Source of the DNA: Halococcus sediminicola
GTDB taxonomy: Archaea; Halobacteriota; Halobacteria; Halobacteriales; Halococcaceae
Direction: 5' to 3'
NCBI RefSeq assembly: GCF_000755245.1
Contig: NZ_BBMP01000023.1
Location: 62,001 to 126,000, forward strand
Length of the DNA: 64,000 nucleotides
Shown here: positions 25,921 to 34,075 of the stretch, one piece after another
Position numbering within the stretch: the stretch's first letter is position 1
Layout: the number at the start of each line of letters is the position of its first letter
The notes under the pieces: generated by a model
Seen by the model: the letters and a program-made list of their open reading frames with translations, nothing else
Databases searched by the model: none
Told to the model about the DNA's origin: nothing
Position numbers and translations under genes: made by a program

Positions 25921-25972
25921 GAACACAACTAATGAACACAACTGCTGAACATAGCTACTGAACAGCTTCAAT
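25921..25972. repeat. Four 13-bp tandem repeats
   Basis: Units GAACACAACTAAT, GAACACAACTGCT, GAACATAGCTACT and GAACAGCTTCAAT follow head to tail, degrading to the right. They lie in non-coding DNA after the P450 fragment. Confidence 0.6.
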
Positions 25973-26049
25973 TCTGTGCTGGGTTTTCTGGCTCCTGCGA
26001 CTGTTGTCGGTATTGTTGTCTCCGACTACCCGAGCCGACAGTTGCTGGT

Positions 26050-26480
26050 GCCATGTCGATTGTACCATCGCTAGGTACGAACACGAGCTGATGCGACTGA
26101 CTCATGACGTCACTTCGCAGTCCGAGAGTTCCACATCAGCATCTCGGTGCTACCGAGTGTCATGTGATCGATAGTATCTGGTGTACAGCCACTGCAGCTG
26201 ATCCGCGCGACTGTCACATCACGTTCATCGGACATCGAGAACGTAGATACTGACTGGCGACCCTTCGCCGACTGATCACTCACATCGTTCACAAAGCGCG
26301 TTCTCACTGTCGTTGATCGTGGCTCCGGTAACCGTGCGTTCGATCGCCACGGTGATCGAGCGGTGTGTCTCGACGTTCATCGGCCGCCCCCGTACTCGTT
26401 GACGACGCTGAACTCGTCACAGACGCCACAACTGTAGCCTAGAGACGACGGTCGTGGAGTTCAAAGGAGAGCGATAAGCG
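26050..26480 (-). pseudogene. Decayed copy of the small-protein/zinc-finger gene pair at 48.1-48.6 kb
   Basis: The minus-strand sequence parallels 48146-48627: CATGTCGATT, GTACGAACACGAGCTGATGC, CACTTCGCAG, GAGAGTTCCACA, CTGGCGACCCTTCGCCGACTG and GGTGTGTCTCGACG recur. Indels destroy the reading frame. The upstream zinc-finger gene is represented by a short frame (SCGVCDEFSVVNEYGGGR) ending at the same stop/start overlap. Confidence 0.6.
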
Positions 26481-27057
26481 CTATGAGTCCTTGTTCCAAG
26501 TGCGGATACGTGGCGCTTCTCGATGAGAAGCTCAACAATCAATGCATGTGGGGTGTGCAGTCTACGGTAGTGTGATATCCTCTGCATCCTGAAGGATAGA
26601 GTATCCCACTGCCCTGCACCGCAGGCGGGTTTGTTGGTTCTTTGGCGGTTTGTGACTGCGGACAGCCACAGGGAGTGTTACGTCCCCGTTATCCCCATCA
26701 AGACACTGTTTCAGTCAAGATTCAGGCGTAGCACTTGGGACTAGCGTTGCAACGCTAGTCTGTCGCTCCGTCCTCACGATACGACGAAGGTCGTTCATCC
26801 ATCTATGGGGTTGTCGAATAGTATCCGATTGTAGGCGGACATGCCACCTTCAAGACCCTCACGCTGGGCGGTAAAGAGTCTACATCTTGCGATTTCGGCG
26901 GTTTGGAACTGATGCTCAGGGTAGTGTACCCTGCACCTGAAGACGCAGGTACTATCGCCTGCCGAAATCATCGTTATAGTCTCGAGATGCGAGTAGAGAA
27001 GTAATATATCTGTTATACACAACAGTTATTATAATAGTCAGTATCTATCTACACGAT
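26481..27057. other. Gene-poor stretch with palindromes
   Basis: There is no convincing gene. The stretch holds a perfect 22-bp palindrome at 26740-26761 (GACTAGCGTTG/CAACGCTAGTC) and a short hairpin GGGTAGTGTACCC near 26919. These look like ends of a lost transposon (IS200/IS605-type ends carry such hairpins), but no transposase is left. The last 60 bases, AT-rich, should carry the promoter of the gene at 27058. Confidence 0.4.
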
Positions 27058-28008
27058 ATGGGGCTATCAGATTGGCTTAAAGAGACTAGTGAACGAATCG
27101 CTGCTGAAGGAGTAGACGGTGCACGGGAAAGTGCCTACGAACTTCGGGTCGGCGCGCTACGACGGGCCGATGACTTTGCCAATACTGGGACAAACATCTA
27201 CGACCGCTCGTGGGACGCGCTCGTGATTCTCGACGGTTGTCGTCCCGATGTGCTTCGTGGTATCGCACCTGAATACAGTTTTCTCGATAGTTCAGGCACA
27301 CATCGTTCTCCAGGATCCGCCTCCTACCAATGGATGGAGCGCACGTTTACTGACAAATACGCTGACGAAATGGCCAAGACGCTTCATGTAACCGCGAATC
27401 CACACTCAGGGCGGTTTTTCGACCGAACCGATTTTCTCGAACTAAATGAAGTCTGGCGTGACCAGTGGGATGAAGACCTCGGGACGGTCCCTGCGCGGCC
27501 AGTCACTGACCGAGCGATTCACACCAGTCGGAAACACAACGCCGACCGACTCATCGTTCACTATATGCAGCCTCACTTCCCCTCGATTCCTCAACCACTC
27601 TCCAGCGGTGTAGATCTCGATAACTGGCTCGGGGGAGCCGAACACGCGTGGCAGCAACTCCGGCGTGGGACAGTGTCCAAACGCGAGGTTTGGCGTTCGT
27701 ACGTGGATAACCTGCGATACGTTCTCGACGATGTCAGGATATTACTTGAAAACCTCAACGCTAATCGAACGGTCATCACTGCAGATCACGGTAATGCAAA
27801 AGGCGAATGGGGGATCTACGGACATCCGAACGTTCCACTCGATGTCCTCCGCAAGGTTCCATGGTTTGTAACGACCGCAAACGACTGTGGTGGATACGAT
27901 CCCGATATTCCAGAGCGGATCGACGAGCTATCCGCAACCGCCGATGAACGCCTCAAAGCGCTCGGATATGCGAAAGAGAAAGGAGTGGATGACCCAACGG
28001 GGGTTTAA
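27058..28008 (+). CDS. Alkaline-phosphatase-superfamily protein (haloarchaeal surface-glycan type)
   Basis: A 316-aa protein of the AlkP/sulfatase superfamily. The first metal motif is LVILDGCRPDVLR (about residues 56-68). A GSASYQWMERTF segment takes the place of the nucleophile motif, HYMQPHFPS supplies a metal His, and VITADHGNAKGEWG (about 238-251) is the conserved D-H metal pair. Homologues at 52020-52952 and 53063-54049 share this layout. No signal peptide is seen. In haloarchaea such genes lie in glycosylation islands and probably transfer or remove sulfate or phosphate groups. Its 3' end overlaps the convergent gene by 4 bases. Confidence 0.75.
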   Translation: MGLSDWLKETSERIAAEGVDGARESAYELRVGALRRADDFANTGTNIYDRSWDALVILDGCRPDVLRGIAPEYSFLDSSGTHRSPGSASYQWMERTFTDKYADEMAKTLHVTANPHSGRFFDRTDFLELNEVWRDQWDEDLGTVPARPVTDRAIHTSRKHNADRLIVHYMQPHFPSIPQPLSSGVDLDNWLGGAEHAWQQLRRGTVSKREVWRSYVDNLRYVLDDVRILLENLNANRTVITADHGNAKGEWGIYGHPNVPLDVLRKVPWFVTTANDCGGYDPDIPERIDELSATADERLKALGYAKEKGVDDPTGV

Positions 28009-29369
28009 GCATATCCGAGTGCTTCGAGTTGGCGCTGAAGTTCTTTCGAAGCCTCATCGCTTTGCGAAACGGTACGCCGGTTGATGCGATTTCGGTGGGT
28101 CTCGATGGACTCTTTCAGCAGACTCGAGTCCACTATAAGGTCATCGTTCTTGTTCTCAACCCCGAATCCATCGCGGTCTTCGTATCCATACGCGATAGGC
28201 GTTGCAACGCCTGTCAACTCGTGGTCTAATAGGGATGGATCATAACCTTCGGTCTGTGCGCGAGCCACGCTGCGCTGATTGAGCCCGTGAGATTCGGTGT
28301 ACACATTGCGTTCCTCATCGGTTGGTGGGTCATCCGAAATGTAGGGGAGTACACGACCCTTCGATGATCCCTCTACGTTCGCTAATGAGAGAATCGTTCG
28401 GTGAACATCGAGAAGCGTAGTCGGTTGCTCATCGCTCTCGTTACCGATTTGGTCACCTGAAACTACAACTGGAACACGGGTAAGTTCTGGGCGGATGCCA
28501 TAGGCGTGTTGCCATCCACCGCTTTCACCGAACAACTCGCCGTGGTCACTAACAGTGAAAATGACATCGAAATCGTCGCGTAGTTCGGCGAATACCGACC
28601 TATACATTGTCGAGAGATAGTCGACACTTCGGTCGTAGGCTCGGCGGAGGCGTTCACCATCAATCGGTGGGCCGCCGCCGAGTGTAGCGACGAGGCCGTT
28701 ATACTCACTCGCGTCACTGAGATCATCAACTTCCTCGTTGCCAAACGAGTCAGGGATTTGGTATGGCCAGTGTGCCTCCATCAGATTGATGAACAGGAAC
28801 TCCTGCTCGCCGAACTCCGTCTCACGAACGTAGTTGAGGGTCTCTTGTATACCGTTATCGTCAGGTTGGTTATCGAGGCCGAGGTCGCGGAGCTTGAGCC
28901 GCCCACCTCGTTTCAGTGATGGCCATGTAGCACAATCGTTAGTAATGCACTGACGGATTCCTCGGAGGTACCGCATCATCCCCTCATTGCGCGTCTCGGA
29001 GACAAACGTCTCCCAATCGAACGTGTTCGCAGTGAGGTTTTGTATGCGCCATCCACCATGGAAGTGGTCGAATCCGCGGTCGAACGATGAGACAGGGGTG
29101 AGGTTGACATTGTTCGAAAACGCCCGTGTTGTGTACCCAGCATCGTGGAGATCTTCAGCAAGCATCGACTGTGGACAGTCGAAAGTCGTGTTGCGAGCAT
29201 GAATCCCGACCTCACTCGGATAGTAGCCGGTGAACAGCGCTGCATGAGAGGGAACAGTCCAGTAGCTTGGTGCCCATGCATTCTTGATACGAACCCCCGG
29301 TAGCCAGTCGAAATGCTGGACAAACGCGTCATAGCGGAGAGTATCAAGAACCACCAGCGCGATATTCAT
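28005..29369 (-). CDS. Sulfatase-like protein with Thr at the nucleophile position
   Basis: A 454-aa sulfatase-fold protein. Metal D9 lies in LVVLDTLRYDAF and the nucleophile motif at residues 36-48 reads YWTVPSHAALFTG. Here Thr38 replaces the Cys/Ser that sulfatases convert to formylglycine (C/S-x-P-S-R), as in phosphoglycerol- and phosphoethanolamine-transferase relatives. LFINLMEAHWPYQIP and FTVSDHGELFGE complete the site. It may therefore act on phosphodiesters rather than sulfate esters; inferred from one residue. It lacks a signal peptide. Convergent with the AlkP-like gene. Confidence 0.75.
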   Translation of the reverse strand: MNIALVVLDTLRYDAFVQHFDWLPGVRIKNAWAPSYWTVPSHAALFTGYYPSEVGIHARNTTFDCPQSMLAEDLHDAGYTTRAFSNNVNLTPVSSFDRGFDHFHGGWRIQNLTANTFDWETFVSETRNEGMMRYLRGIRQCITNDCATWPSLKRGGRLKLRDLGLDNQPDDNGIQETLNYVRETEFGEQEFLFINLMEAHWPYQIPDSFGNEEVDDLSDASEYNGLVATLGGGPPIDGERLRRAYDRSVDYLSTMYRSVFAELRDDFDVIFTVSDHGELFGESGGWQHAYGIRPELTRVPVVVSGDQIGNESDEQPTTLLDVHRTILSLANVEGSSKGRVLPYISDDPPTDEERNVYTESHGLNQRSVARAQTEGYDPSLLDHELTGVATPIAYGYEDRDGFGVENKNDDLIVDSSLLKESIETHRNRINRRTVSQSDEASKELQRQLEALGYA

Positions 29370-29686
29370 TGGGACCCGTTACTGACTGCCTCTATTTACT
29401 CTTTTCTCAGGCCATGCGACTATCTTAATACAGGGGGAGAATCGTGTCTCGACGAGACCACCGCGCCGTCCCGCGAACGGAACGGTTCGCGGGGCGGCGC
29501 TGCCGGCGTGCAACCGAGCCTCGCCCCGCATGGGGACGACCCGCCGAAACCTCTCCGCGGCGGTTGCGGTGCCGTCACGGTGCGGTGAAAGCTCCGTCCT
29601 CAAGGAGCCGGCGGGTAGGGCGGGGTAGCTTCAACGACCAGCGTGTACCAATTCACCCGATTGAAGCTATGGGATGGGAGGGTGTG
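29370..29686. other. GC-rich block with long hairpin
   Basis: GC-rich DNA (about 29440-29640) unlike its neighbours. At 29463-29500, a 16-bp stem (GCGCCGTCCCGCGAAC) with a 6-base loop pairs with GTTCGCGGGGCGGCGC. The minus strand has an open frame (GTATAAERFRRVVPMRGEAR) with an odd composition. It may be the right end of a lost IS200/IS605 element, where guide-RNA-like structured ends are expected; no TnpB domain is recognised, so this is a guess. Confidence 0.35.
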
Positions 29687-29944
29687 ATGCCCACTGTAAC
29701 TAGAGACAGTGCGAATGCCCTCTCCGAAAGAGTACGCTACCCCCTCGCCAATGAGTCTTTTGGCTGGCCTAAATCAGAGGGTAGTTTCATCAACGAGGGC
29801 TGCATCAACTACGAATTAATTCGTACAGAGTCTGGTCTCATGCCCCGCTACGAATGTGTCGAGTGCGACTGGACAGGCGAAAAGCTATTCGACGCACTCG
29901 ATCACGCTACGATGCACGAAGTCCGTCATACTGGCAAGGGTTGA
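29687..29944 (+). CDS. Small C2H2-type zinc-finger protein
   Basis: An 85-aa protein with C-terminal YECVECDWTGEKLFDALDHA followed by TMHEVRH: a Cys-x2-Cys pair and spaced histidines, as in haloarchaeal C2H2-like fingers. The start at 29687 (MPTVTRDSAN) is chosen because upstream sequence in the same frame comes from the GC-rich block; ATG 29669 is an alternative. It probably binds nucleic acid or a partner protein. No operon partner. Confidence 0.5.
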   Translation: MPTVTRDSANALSERVRYPLANESFGWPKSEGSFINEGCINYELIRTESGLMPRYECVECDWTGEKLFDALDHATMHEVRHTGKG

Positions 29945-30082
29945 GAGAAGGTGTGCCGAAGGTAAGTGGTGTGATTCGAGACTATTACACTCAGCGACTA
30001 CGAGCATGACGCGATCCTGTCGAAGGACTCCAATACGAATACAACCACAAGAACAACCCAGAGGTCTGTATATATTGAAGGG

Positions 30083-30256
30083 ATGGGAACGCTACTCGAG
30101 TGTACTACTTGTAAATCGATAGTTAAACAAGCAGCAGCGCTGCCCGGGGAAACGGTGTTCGTTTGTGAGTGTAATACGGCTCTCGAAGTCACAGGGATGG
30201 CCGATTTTGACCTGAAGGAGTCGTTGCCTAGTAAGTGGTCTGAGCGTGAGATATAG
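30083..30256 (+). CDS. Tiny zinc-binding protein, 57 aa
   Basis: From ATG 30083 the frame reads MGTLLECTTCKSIVKQ and later TVFVCECNTALEV: a CxxC and a CxC about 20 residues apart, likely one zinc site. It ends SLPSKWSEREI at a TAG. The compact, ligand-bearing sequence supports it as a real small gene. Function unknown. Confidence 0.5.
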   Translation: MGTLLECTTCKSIVKQAAALPGETVFVCECNTALEVTGMADFDLKESLPSKWSEREI

Positions 30257-30435
30257 TGAAACGCGACGAGTTCAACCTGCTCAGACTCTGACGAGCAAAA
30301 CAGCGACGAATAGATCTAATAGTTGGAGTACGGCGTGGAGCGTCTCTATAAGTTGGAGCACCCCGCACATAGCCGTACTTCGGCGCATCTTTGTATGCTT
30401 GGGTATTTTATACTATAGCGAGTGGAAATAAGCAC

Positions 30436-31197
30436 ATGGTGTTGCACATCAAACGCGCACTCGGCAACGGCGTCTCGAAGACACTCACAACAGCCGGGCT
30501 CGTATTCGTCGTTCTGATCGGTGTCGCCCAGATCGCCTTCTTGGCGTTGTCGAACACCCTTGCTGAGGCGTTTTTGGCAGGTCTCGACCTCCCGGCAGGG
30601 ACTACCGAAACCACGGCTTCAGTCCCACTATCGCTGCCAATATCGGCGACGATGGCGGGAGTGCTCTCGATCGTTGTGCTCTTCGCATTGCAGGTGATCA
30701 CGGTCGTTCTGATTCGCGTGATGACTGCGGACCATCCTGCTATCACCAGTGAGACGTACACGCGACGGATGGGGTGGGTGGTACTCAATTCGATCGTTGG
30801 CGGAATCGTCCTCGGAATCCTGTCGACAGTGGGATTCTTTCTGTTGATAATCCCTGGGTTGTTCCTGACGGTGAGTTTGTTGTTCACCGTGATCTACATC
30901 GCCGATGAAGACGAGAATTTCTTCAGCGCGATGAAAAACAGTTGGAGCCTCGCGTCGGGCAATCGATGGCGGCTGCTCGGACTGTATGTCGCCGTCTTCG
31001 TCGCGTACATGATCCTCTCACTAGTCCTCGGATTCGTCATGCCACCTGCGTCGGCCGTCTCACAGCTCGTTACGGGCATCCTTTCGACCATTTTGGTGGT
31101 CTATCTGATGGCCGTGCTCACCGACGCGTACCGCCAACTCCGTCGCGATGACCAGCCTGGACCGGAAACGGACTCCGACCCGAACACTGCTGTCTGA
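30436..31197 (+). CDS. Six-helix membrane protein (DUF7847-like)
   Basis: A 253-aa protein beginning MVLHIKRALGNGVSKTLTTA at 30436. Hydrophobic helices include GLVFVVLIGVAQIAFLALSN, AGVLSIVVLFALQVITVVLI, VLNSIVGGIVLGILSTVGFF, LIIPGLFLTVSLLFTVIYIA, LGLYVAVFVAYMILSLVLGF and ILSTILVVYLMAVL. The order, with the AMKNSWSLASGNRWRL loop, is that of a common haloarchaeal membrane family (DUF7847-like, from memory), distantly like the membrane part of GlpQ-type proteins. Function unknown. Confidence 0.65.
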   Translation: MVLHIKRALGNGVSKTLTTAGLVFVVLIGVAQIAFLALSNTLAEAFLAGLDLPAGTTETTASVPLSLPISATMAGVLSIVVLFALQVITVVLIRVMTADHPAITSETYTRRMGWVVLNSIVGGIVLGILSTVGFFLLIIPGLFLTVSLLFTVIYIADEDENFFSAMKNSWSLASGNRWRLLGLYVAVFVAYMILSLVLGFVMPPASAVSQLVTGILSTILVVYLMAVLTDAYRQLRRDDQPGPETDSDPNTAV

Positions 31198-31238
31198 TCG
31201 CCATCAGCCGATCTTTTCTGGATGTACATAGACACCAG

Positions 31239-31273
31239 ACTCAGGAATTGCTCATACTTTGACTAGACAGTGC
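31239..31273 (-). mobile_element. Solo end of an IS6-family element
   Basis: CAGGAATTGCTCATACTTTG followed by ACTAGACAGTGC matches about 31 of 36 bases of the reverse-complemented left end of the complete element at 54076. No transposase remains. It sits 50 bases before the peptidoglycan-related block. Confidence 0.65.
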
Positions 31274-31324
31274 ATAGATATGATATGGTATGGTATGAAT
31301 CCTACTGCCGAGTCTTGCCTATCA

Positions 31325-32206
31325 TCATGATGATGCCATATCAGAGACAACCTCGTCGGCAAGCGAAGACACGTAACCCGAGTGATTGCTGCCCACCTGT
31401 GAGGTGGCATCGTAATCCGAGTAATTGCCGGGAGTGGTGTTACCGCTCTCCGCTCCAGTTTCTCCAAGCGCCTGATCGAACTCGATTGTATTATACACCC
31501 ATGCGAGCACGTCGTCCTCCTGGCTGTAGTAGTTGAACGTCAACTCGGTTTCGTAAAGGAGTGCCTCGTACGTATCGCGCCATTCGGTTGTCGGTGCTTC
31601 GTTGTCCTGTGCCGCACCGAGTAAGTGGACCGATGCAAGCTTGTACCCGTTGGCATCCCACGTCGAGTCGGCATTGAGCGTTCGGAGCGCGCTGAACACG
31701 ACCTGTGCACCGAGAGAGTGACTGATGAATCGAAGCGTACCGGAACAGTTTCGTGCATAATCCAGGACAAAGTTCGCCAACTTCGGACCGTTCGATTGAG
31801 CGACTGCTTGTGCTTCGCCCCAGCCGAAGTCCACTCCACCGCCCTTGTCTGAATCCCACGTATAACCGACCAAAGTTCCGGTATATCCTGCCTCGCCCAA
31901 TGCGGTGTCTGCTTCGTGGAATTTGGCCAGCGCTTCTGCTTCGGGATCATCGCCGTTTTTGTTCCAGCCGTGGACGAAGACGGTGAGATCATCAGCGCAC
32001 GCCGTATCGATTCCCGGAACGTTGCCATTCGTGTCATAGCCCGTCGCTGTCCGCCCGGCTGCGAGGTCACCTCCATCTGTGAAGTGTTCGCGTGTCGAGA
32101 CCAACGGGACGGTTCGACTGGCCGTGACGGTATTCGCCGTCGCGCCGACCGTGGCTATTCCGAATGCTGTACTCCCTGCTCGCGTGATGAACTGTCGTCG
32201 TTTCAT
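31325..32206 (-). CDS. Tat-exported alpha/beta hydrolase (lipase-like)
   Basis: A 293-aa protein. MKRRQFITRAGSTAFGIATV is a Tat signal (KRRQF). After it come LTVFVHGWNKNGDD (oxyanion HGW) and the nucleophile elbow ISHSLGAQVVF (GxSxG variant SHSLG) near residue 165, with NHSGY near the C-terminus as the likely catalytic His region. It could cleave lipids or esters outside the cell. It lies 198 bases downstream of the amidase gene on the same strand and may share its transcript or regulation. Confidence 0.75.
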   Translation of the reverse strand: MKRRQFITRAGSTAFGIATVGATANTVTASRTVPLVSTREHFTDGGDLAAGRTATGYDTNGNVPGIDTACADDLTVFVHGWNKNGDDPEAEALAKFHEADTALGEAGYTGTLVGYTWDSDKGGGVDFGWGEAQAVAQSNGPKLANFVLDYARNCSGTLRFISHSLGAQVVFSALRTLNADSTWDANGYKLASVHLLGAAQDNEAPTTEWRDTYEALLYETELTFNYYSQEDDVLAWVYNTIEFDQALGETGAESGNTTPGNYSDYDATSQVGSNHSGYVSSLADEVVSDMASS

Positions 32207-32272
32207 GATTATTATAGTGTGAGTCGCGTGTTTCGGTAACCTGTGATTCGATGATTCGGTAGCTCTCTGGTG

Positions 32273-32374
32273 TTAATCTACCAGCACCTTCCGCGTGCTC
32301 GGGCCAACGATACCGTCGATATTGATACCGAGTCGTCCATGCGCCACCCCAGTTTGTATCGCCTTCATTCCCAT
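32273..32374 (-). pseudogene. Remnant of a peptidoglycan-binding (PG_binding_1) domain
   Basis: A 33-residue minus-strand frame, GINIDGIVGPSTRKVLVD at its end, matches the second half of PG_binding_1 domains (VDGxxGPxTxxAV). It is in the same frame as the amidase just upstream but separated from its stop by 30 bases and a second stop. It may be the cut-off wall-binding tail of that enzyme or of a lost gene. Confidence 0.45.
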
Positions 32375-32404
32375 GACTCACCGTGATTTTGTCCAATTGA
32401 GTGT

Positions 32405-33268
32405 TTACAGCAGGCTCATGAAGTACCCCCAATCCCAGCCCGCGCCAGGGTCGCCGTGGTGATTTGCTCCACCACCGAGGCTCGGATTATTGGGATCTGG
32501 CACCTGCTCGTGGCCGATCACTCCACCGCCGACGGTCGCGTCGGCAGGCGCGACGCCGCTCGGGTGCTTTTTCGGAATGTCGTATGCCTCGCAGACCCAC
32601 CCAACGATGTCGGCAGCGTTCTGATAGAGCGAATCGGGATGGCCTTCCGCGGCGAAGCCATCGTGCTCGAAGTTCAGCCCTGTCGTGTTGTAGTCGTAGT
32701 TGCCAGCCGTGTAGGCGATGTCCGAGTCATCGACCATCTGAGTGATCTGCCCGGCGTCGTTGCCAACGACATAGTGGGCGCTCACTCCCGAGTCCGGATT
32801 GTTGAACACGTTGATACCTGTCTGATAGGACCCCTCGATGGTGTGGATAATCGCCCACCGGATGTCGCCCGCAGAGCGGTTCGCCGTGCCGTAGTTGCCC
32901 GCAGCGGCTTGGTCGTATCGCACCGATGGCTTGCCGCCACCGCCGCCACCCGGGCTGGTGGAATCGAGATAGCGTTCGACCGACCAGCCCCAGATGTCGG
33001 CATTGAGCCAGTGGATACCCCACCATGTGTAGCCGTCTTTGGTCTCGGGACCGTTCATCACCTCTCCAACTGTGCCCGACGGCATCGTATCGAGCACGCG
33101 TGAGGCGGTGCCGGGTCGGTGCCGTGTGTTCAGATCGGTCGTCGACTCAACTCGATCACCATCGCTGAACGCGCTGGCCGTCCCGCTGAGGACGATAGGT
33201 GTAGTGAGGGCGGTTGCGGCGGTGCCGATACCTTTGGCGAACGTCCGCCGACTGAGTTTTCGTGTCAT
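32405..33268 (-). CDS. Tat-exported N-acetylmuramoyl-L-alanine amidase with SH3 domain
   Basis: A 287-aa secreted enzyme. Tat signal SRRTFAKGIGTAATALTTPI (RR at 7-8), an SH3-like domain at about 34-102 (FSDGDRVES to GWSVERYL), a Gly linker, then an Amidase_2 domain at about 118-285. Zinc ligands expected at H142 (IIHTIEG), H270/H271 and D273 (NHHGDPGAGWDW); the GHEQV motif at 252-256 precedes them. The family cuts the bond between N-acetylmuramic acid and L-alanine in bacterial peptidoglycan. Haloarchaea have no murein, so the target must be foreign. Third gene of a run with the M23 and glucosaminidase genes, 15 bases after the former. Confidence 0.88.
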   Translation of the reverse strand: MTRKLSRRTFAKGIGTAATALTTPIVLSGTASAFSDGDRVESTTDLNTRHRPGTASRVLDTMPSGTVGEVMNGPETKDGYTWWGIHWLNADIWGWSVERYLDSTSPGGGGGGKPSVRYDQAAAGNYGTANRSAGDIRWAIIHTIEGSYQTGINVFNNPDSGVSAHYVVGNDAGQITQMVDDSDIAYTAGNYDYNTTGLNFEHDGFAAEGHPDSLYQNAADIVGWVCEAYDIPKKHPSGVAPADATVGGGVIGHEQVPDPNNPSLGGGANHHGDPGAGWDWGYFMSLL

Positions 33269-33283
33269 GGACGTGTTCTCTGT

Positions 33284-34036
33284 TCAGATGTCAACGTAGT
33301 CTTTCGGGATTGCGTCATTTGCAGTGATGTTCTGTCCGTCGCTACCGGGGATTGACTGATGAGTTTGATTTCGCTCAATAGTGAAATGGAGGTGCGGGCC
33401 AGTCGAGTTGCCGGTGTTACCCATACCAGCTATCTGTTGTCCCCTCGACACGCTTTCACCCTGTGAGACATCAAAGCTGTTCAGGTGGCAATACATCGTC
33501 TGATAACCGTTCTTATGACCGAGTTTGAGATAGTTCCCACAACCCCCGGCTTGGTAACTCCGAATGTCAACGACACCATCGCGGGCCGCGTAAATCGGTT
33601 CGCCGATATTACCGTTGGCCCCAATGTCCACTGCGTAGTGGCCGGAGCGGTCGCCGTACGGCGACGTGATGTAGCCGGTAATCGGCCACGTGAAGTCCGC
33701 TCCGCCACTTCCACCGCCGCCATCAGCGGACGTGAGATAGCGTTCGACAGACCAGCCCCAGATGTCGGCGTCGAGCCAATGGATGCCCCACCACGTGTAG
33801 CCGTCCTCGGTTTCGGGGCCGTTCATGACTTCGCCGACCGTTCCGGGAGCCATTGTCTGTAGGATGCGTGATTCAGTACCCGGCCGGTGGCGTGTGTTGA
33901 GGTCCGTCGTCGGTTCGACTCGGTCGCCGTTACTGAACGCGCTGGCCGTCCCGCTGAGGACGGCGGGTGTGGCGAGGGCGGTTGCAGCGGTGCCGATACC
34001 TTTGGCGAACGTCCGTCGTGAGATCTTTCGCGTCAT
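33284..34036 (-). CDS. Tat-exported M23 peptidoglycan endopeptidase with SH3 domain
   Basis: A 250-aa secreted lysostaphin-type metallopeptidase. Its first 102 residues are nearly identical to those of the amidase: Tat signal SRRTFAKGIG and SH3-like FSNGDRVEP to GWSVERYL. The M23 domain (about 115-225) carries all zinc and catalytic motifs: H133 and D137 in GHYAVDIG, H184 in MYCHL, H215/H217 in GPHLHF. M23 enzymes cut peptide cross-bridges, often next to Gly or D-Ala. The near-identical front half shows recent duplication with exchange of the catalytic module. Confidence 0.9.
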   Translation of the reverse strand: MTRKISRRTFAKGIGTAATALATPAVLSGTASAFSNGDRVEPTTDLNTRHRPGTESRILQTMAPGTVGEVMNGPETEDGYTWWGIHWLDADIWGWSVERYLTSADGGGGSGGADFTWPITGYITSPYGDRSGHYAVDIGANGNIGEPIYAARDGVVDIRSYQAGGCGNYLKLGHKNGYQTMYCHLNSFDVSQGESVSRGQQIAGMGNTGNSTGPHLHFTIERNQTHQSIPGSDGQNITANDAIPKDYVDI

Positions 34037-34075
34037 TGGTTGATTTTGAGTTGAGGATCGATTTTCGATTTTGAG

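Noticed and set aside
26481-27057. Intact IS200/IS605 element
   Set aside because: Hairpins are present, but no Y1 transposase or TnpB domain can be read on either strand.
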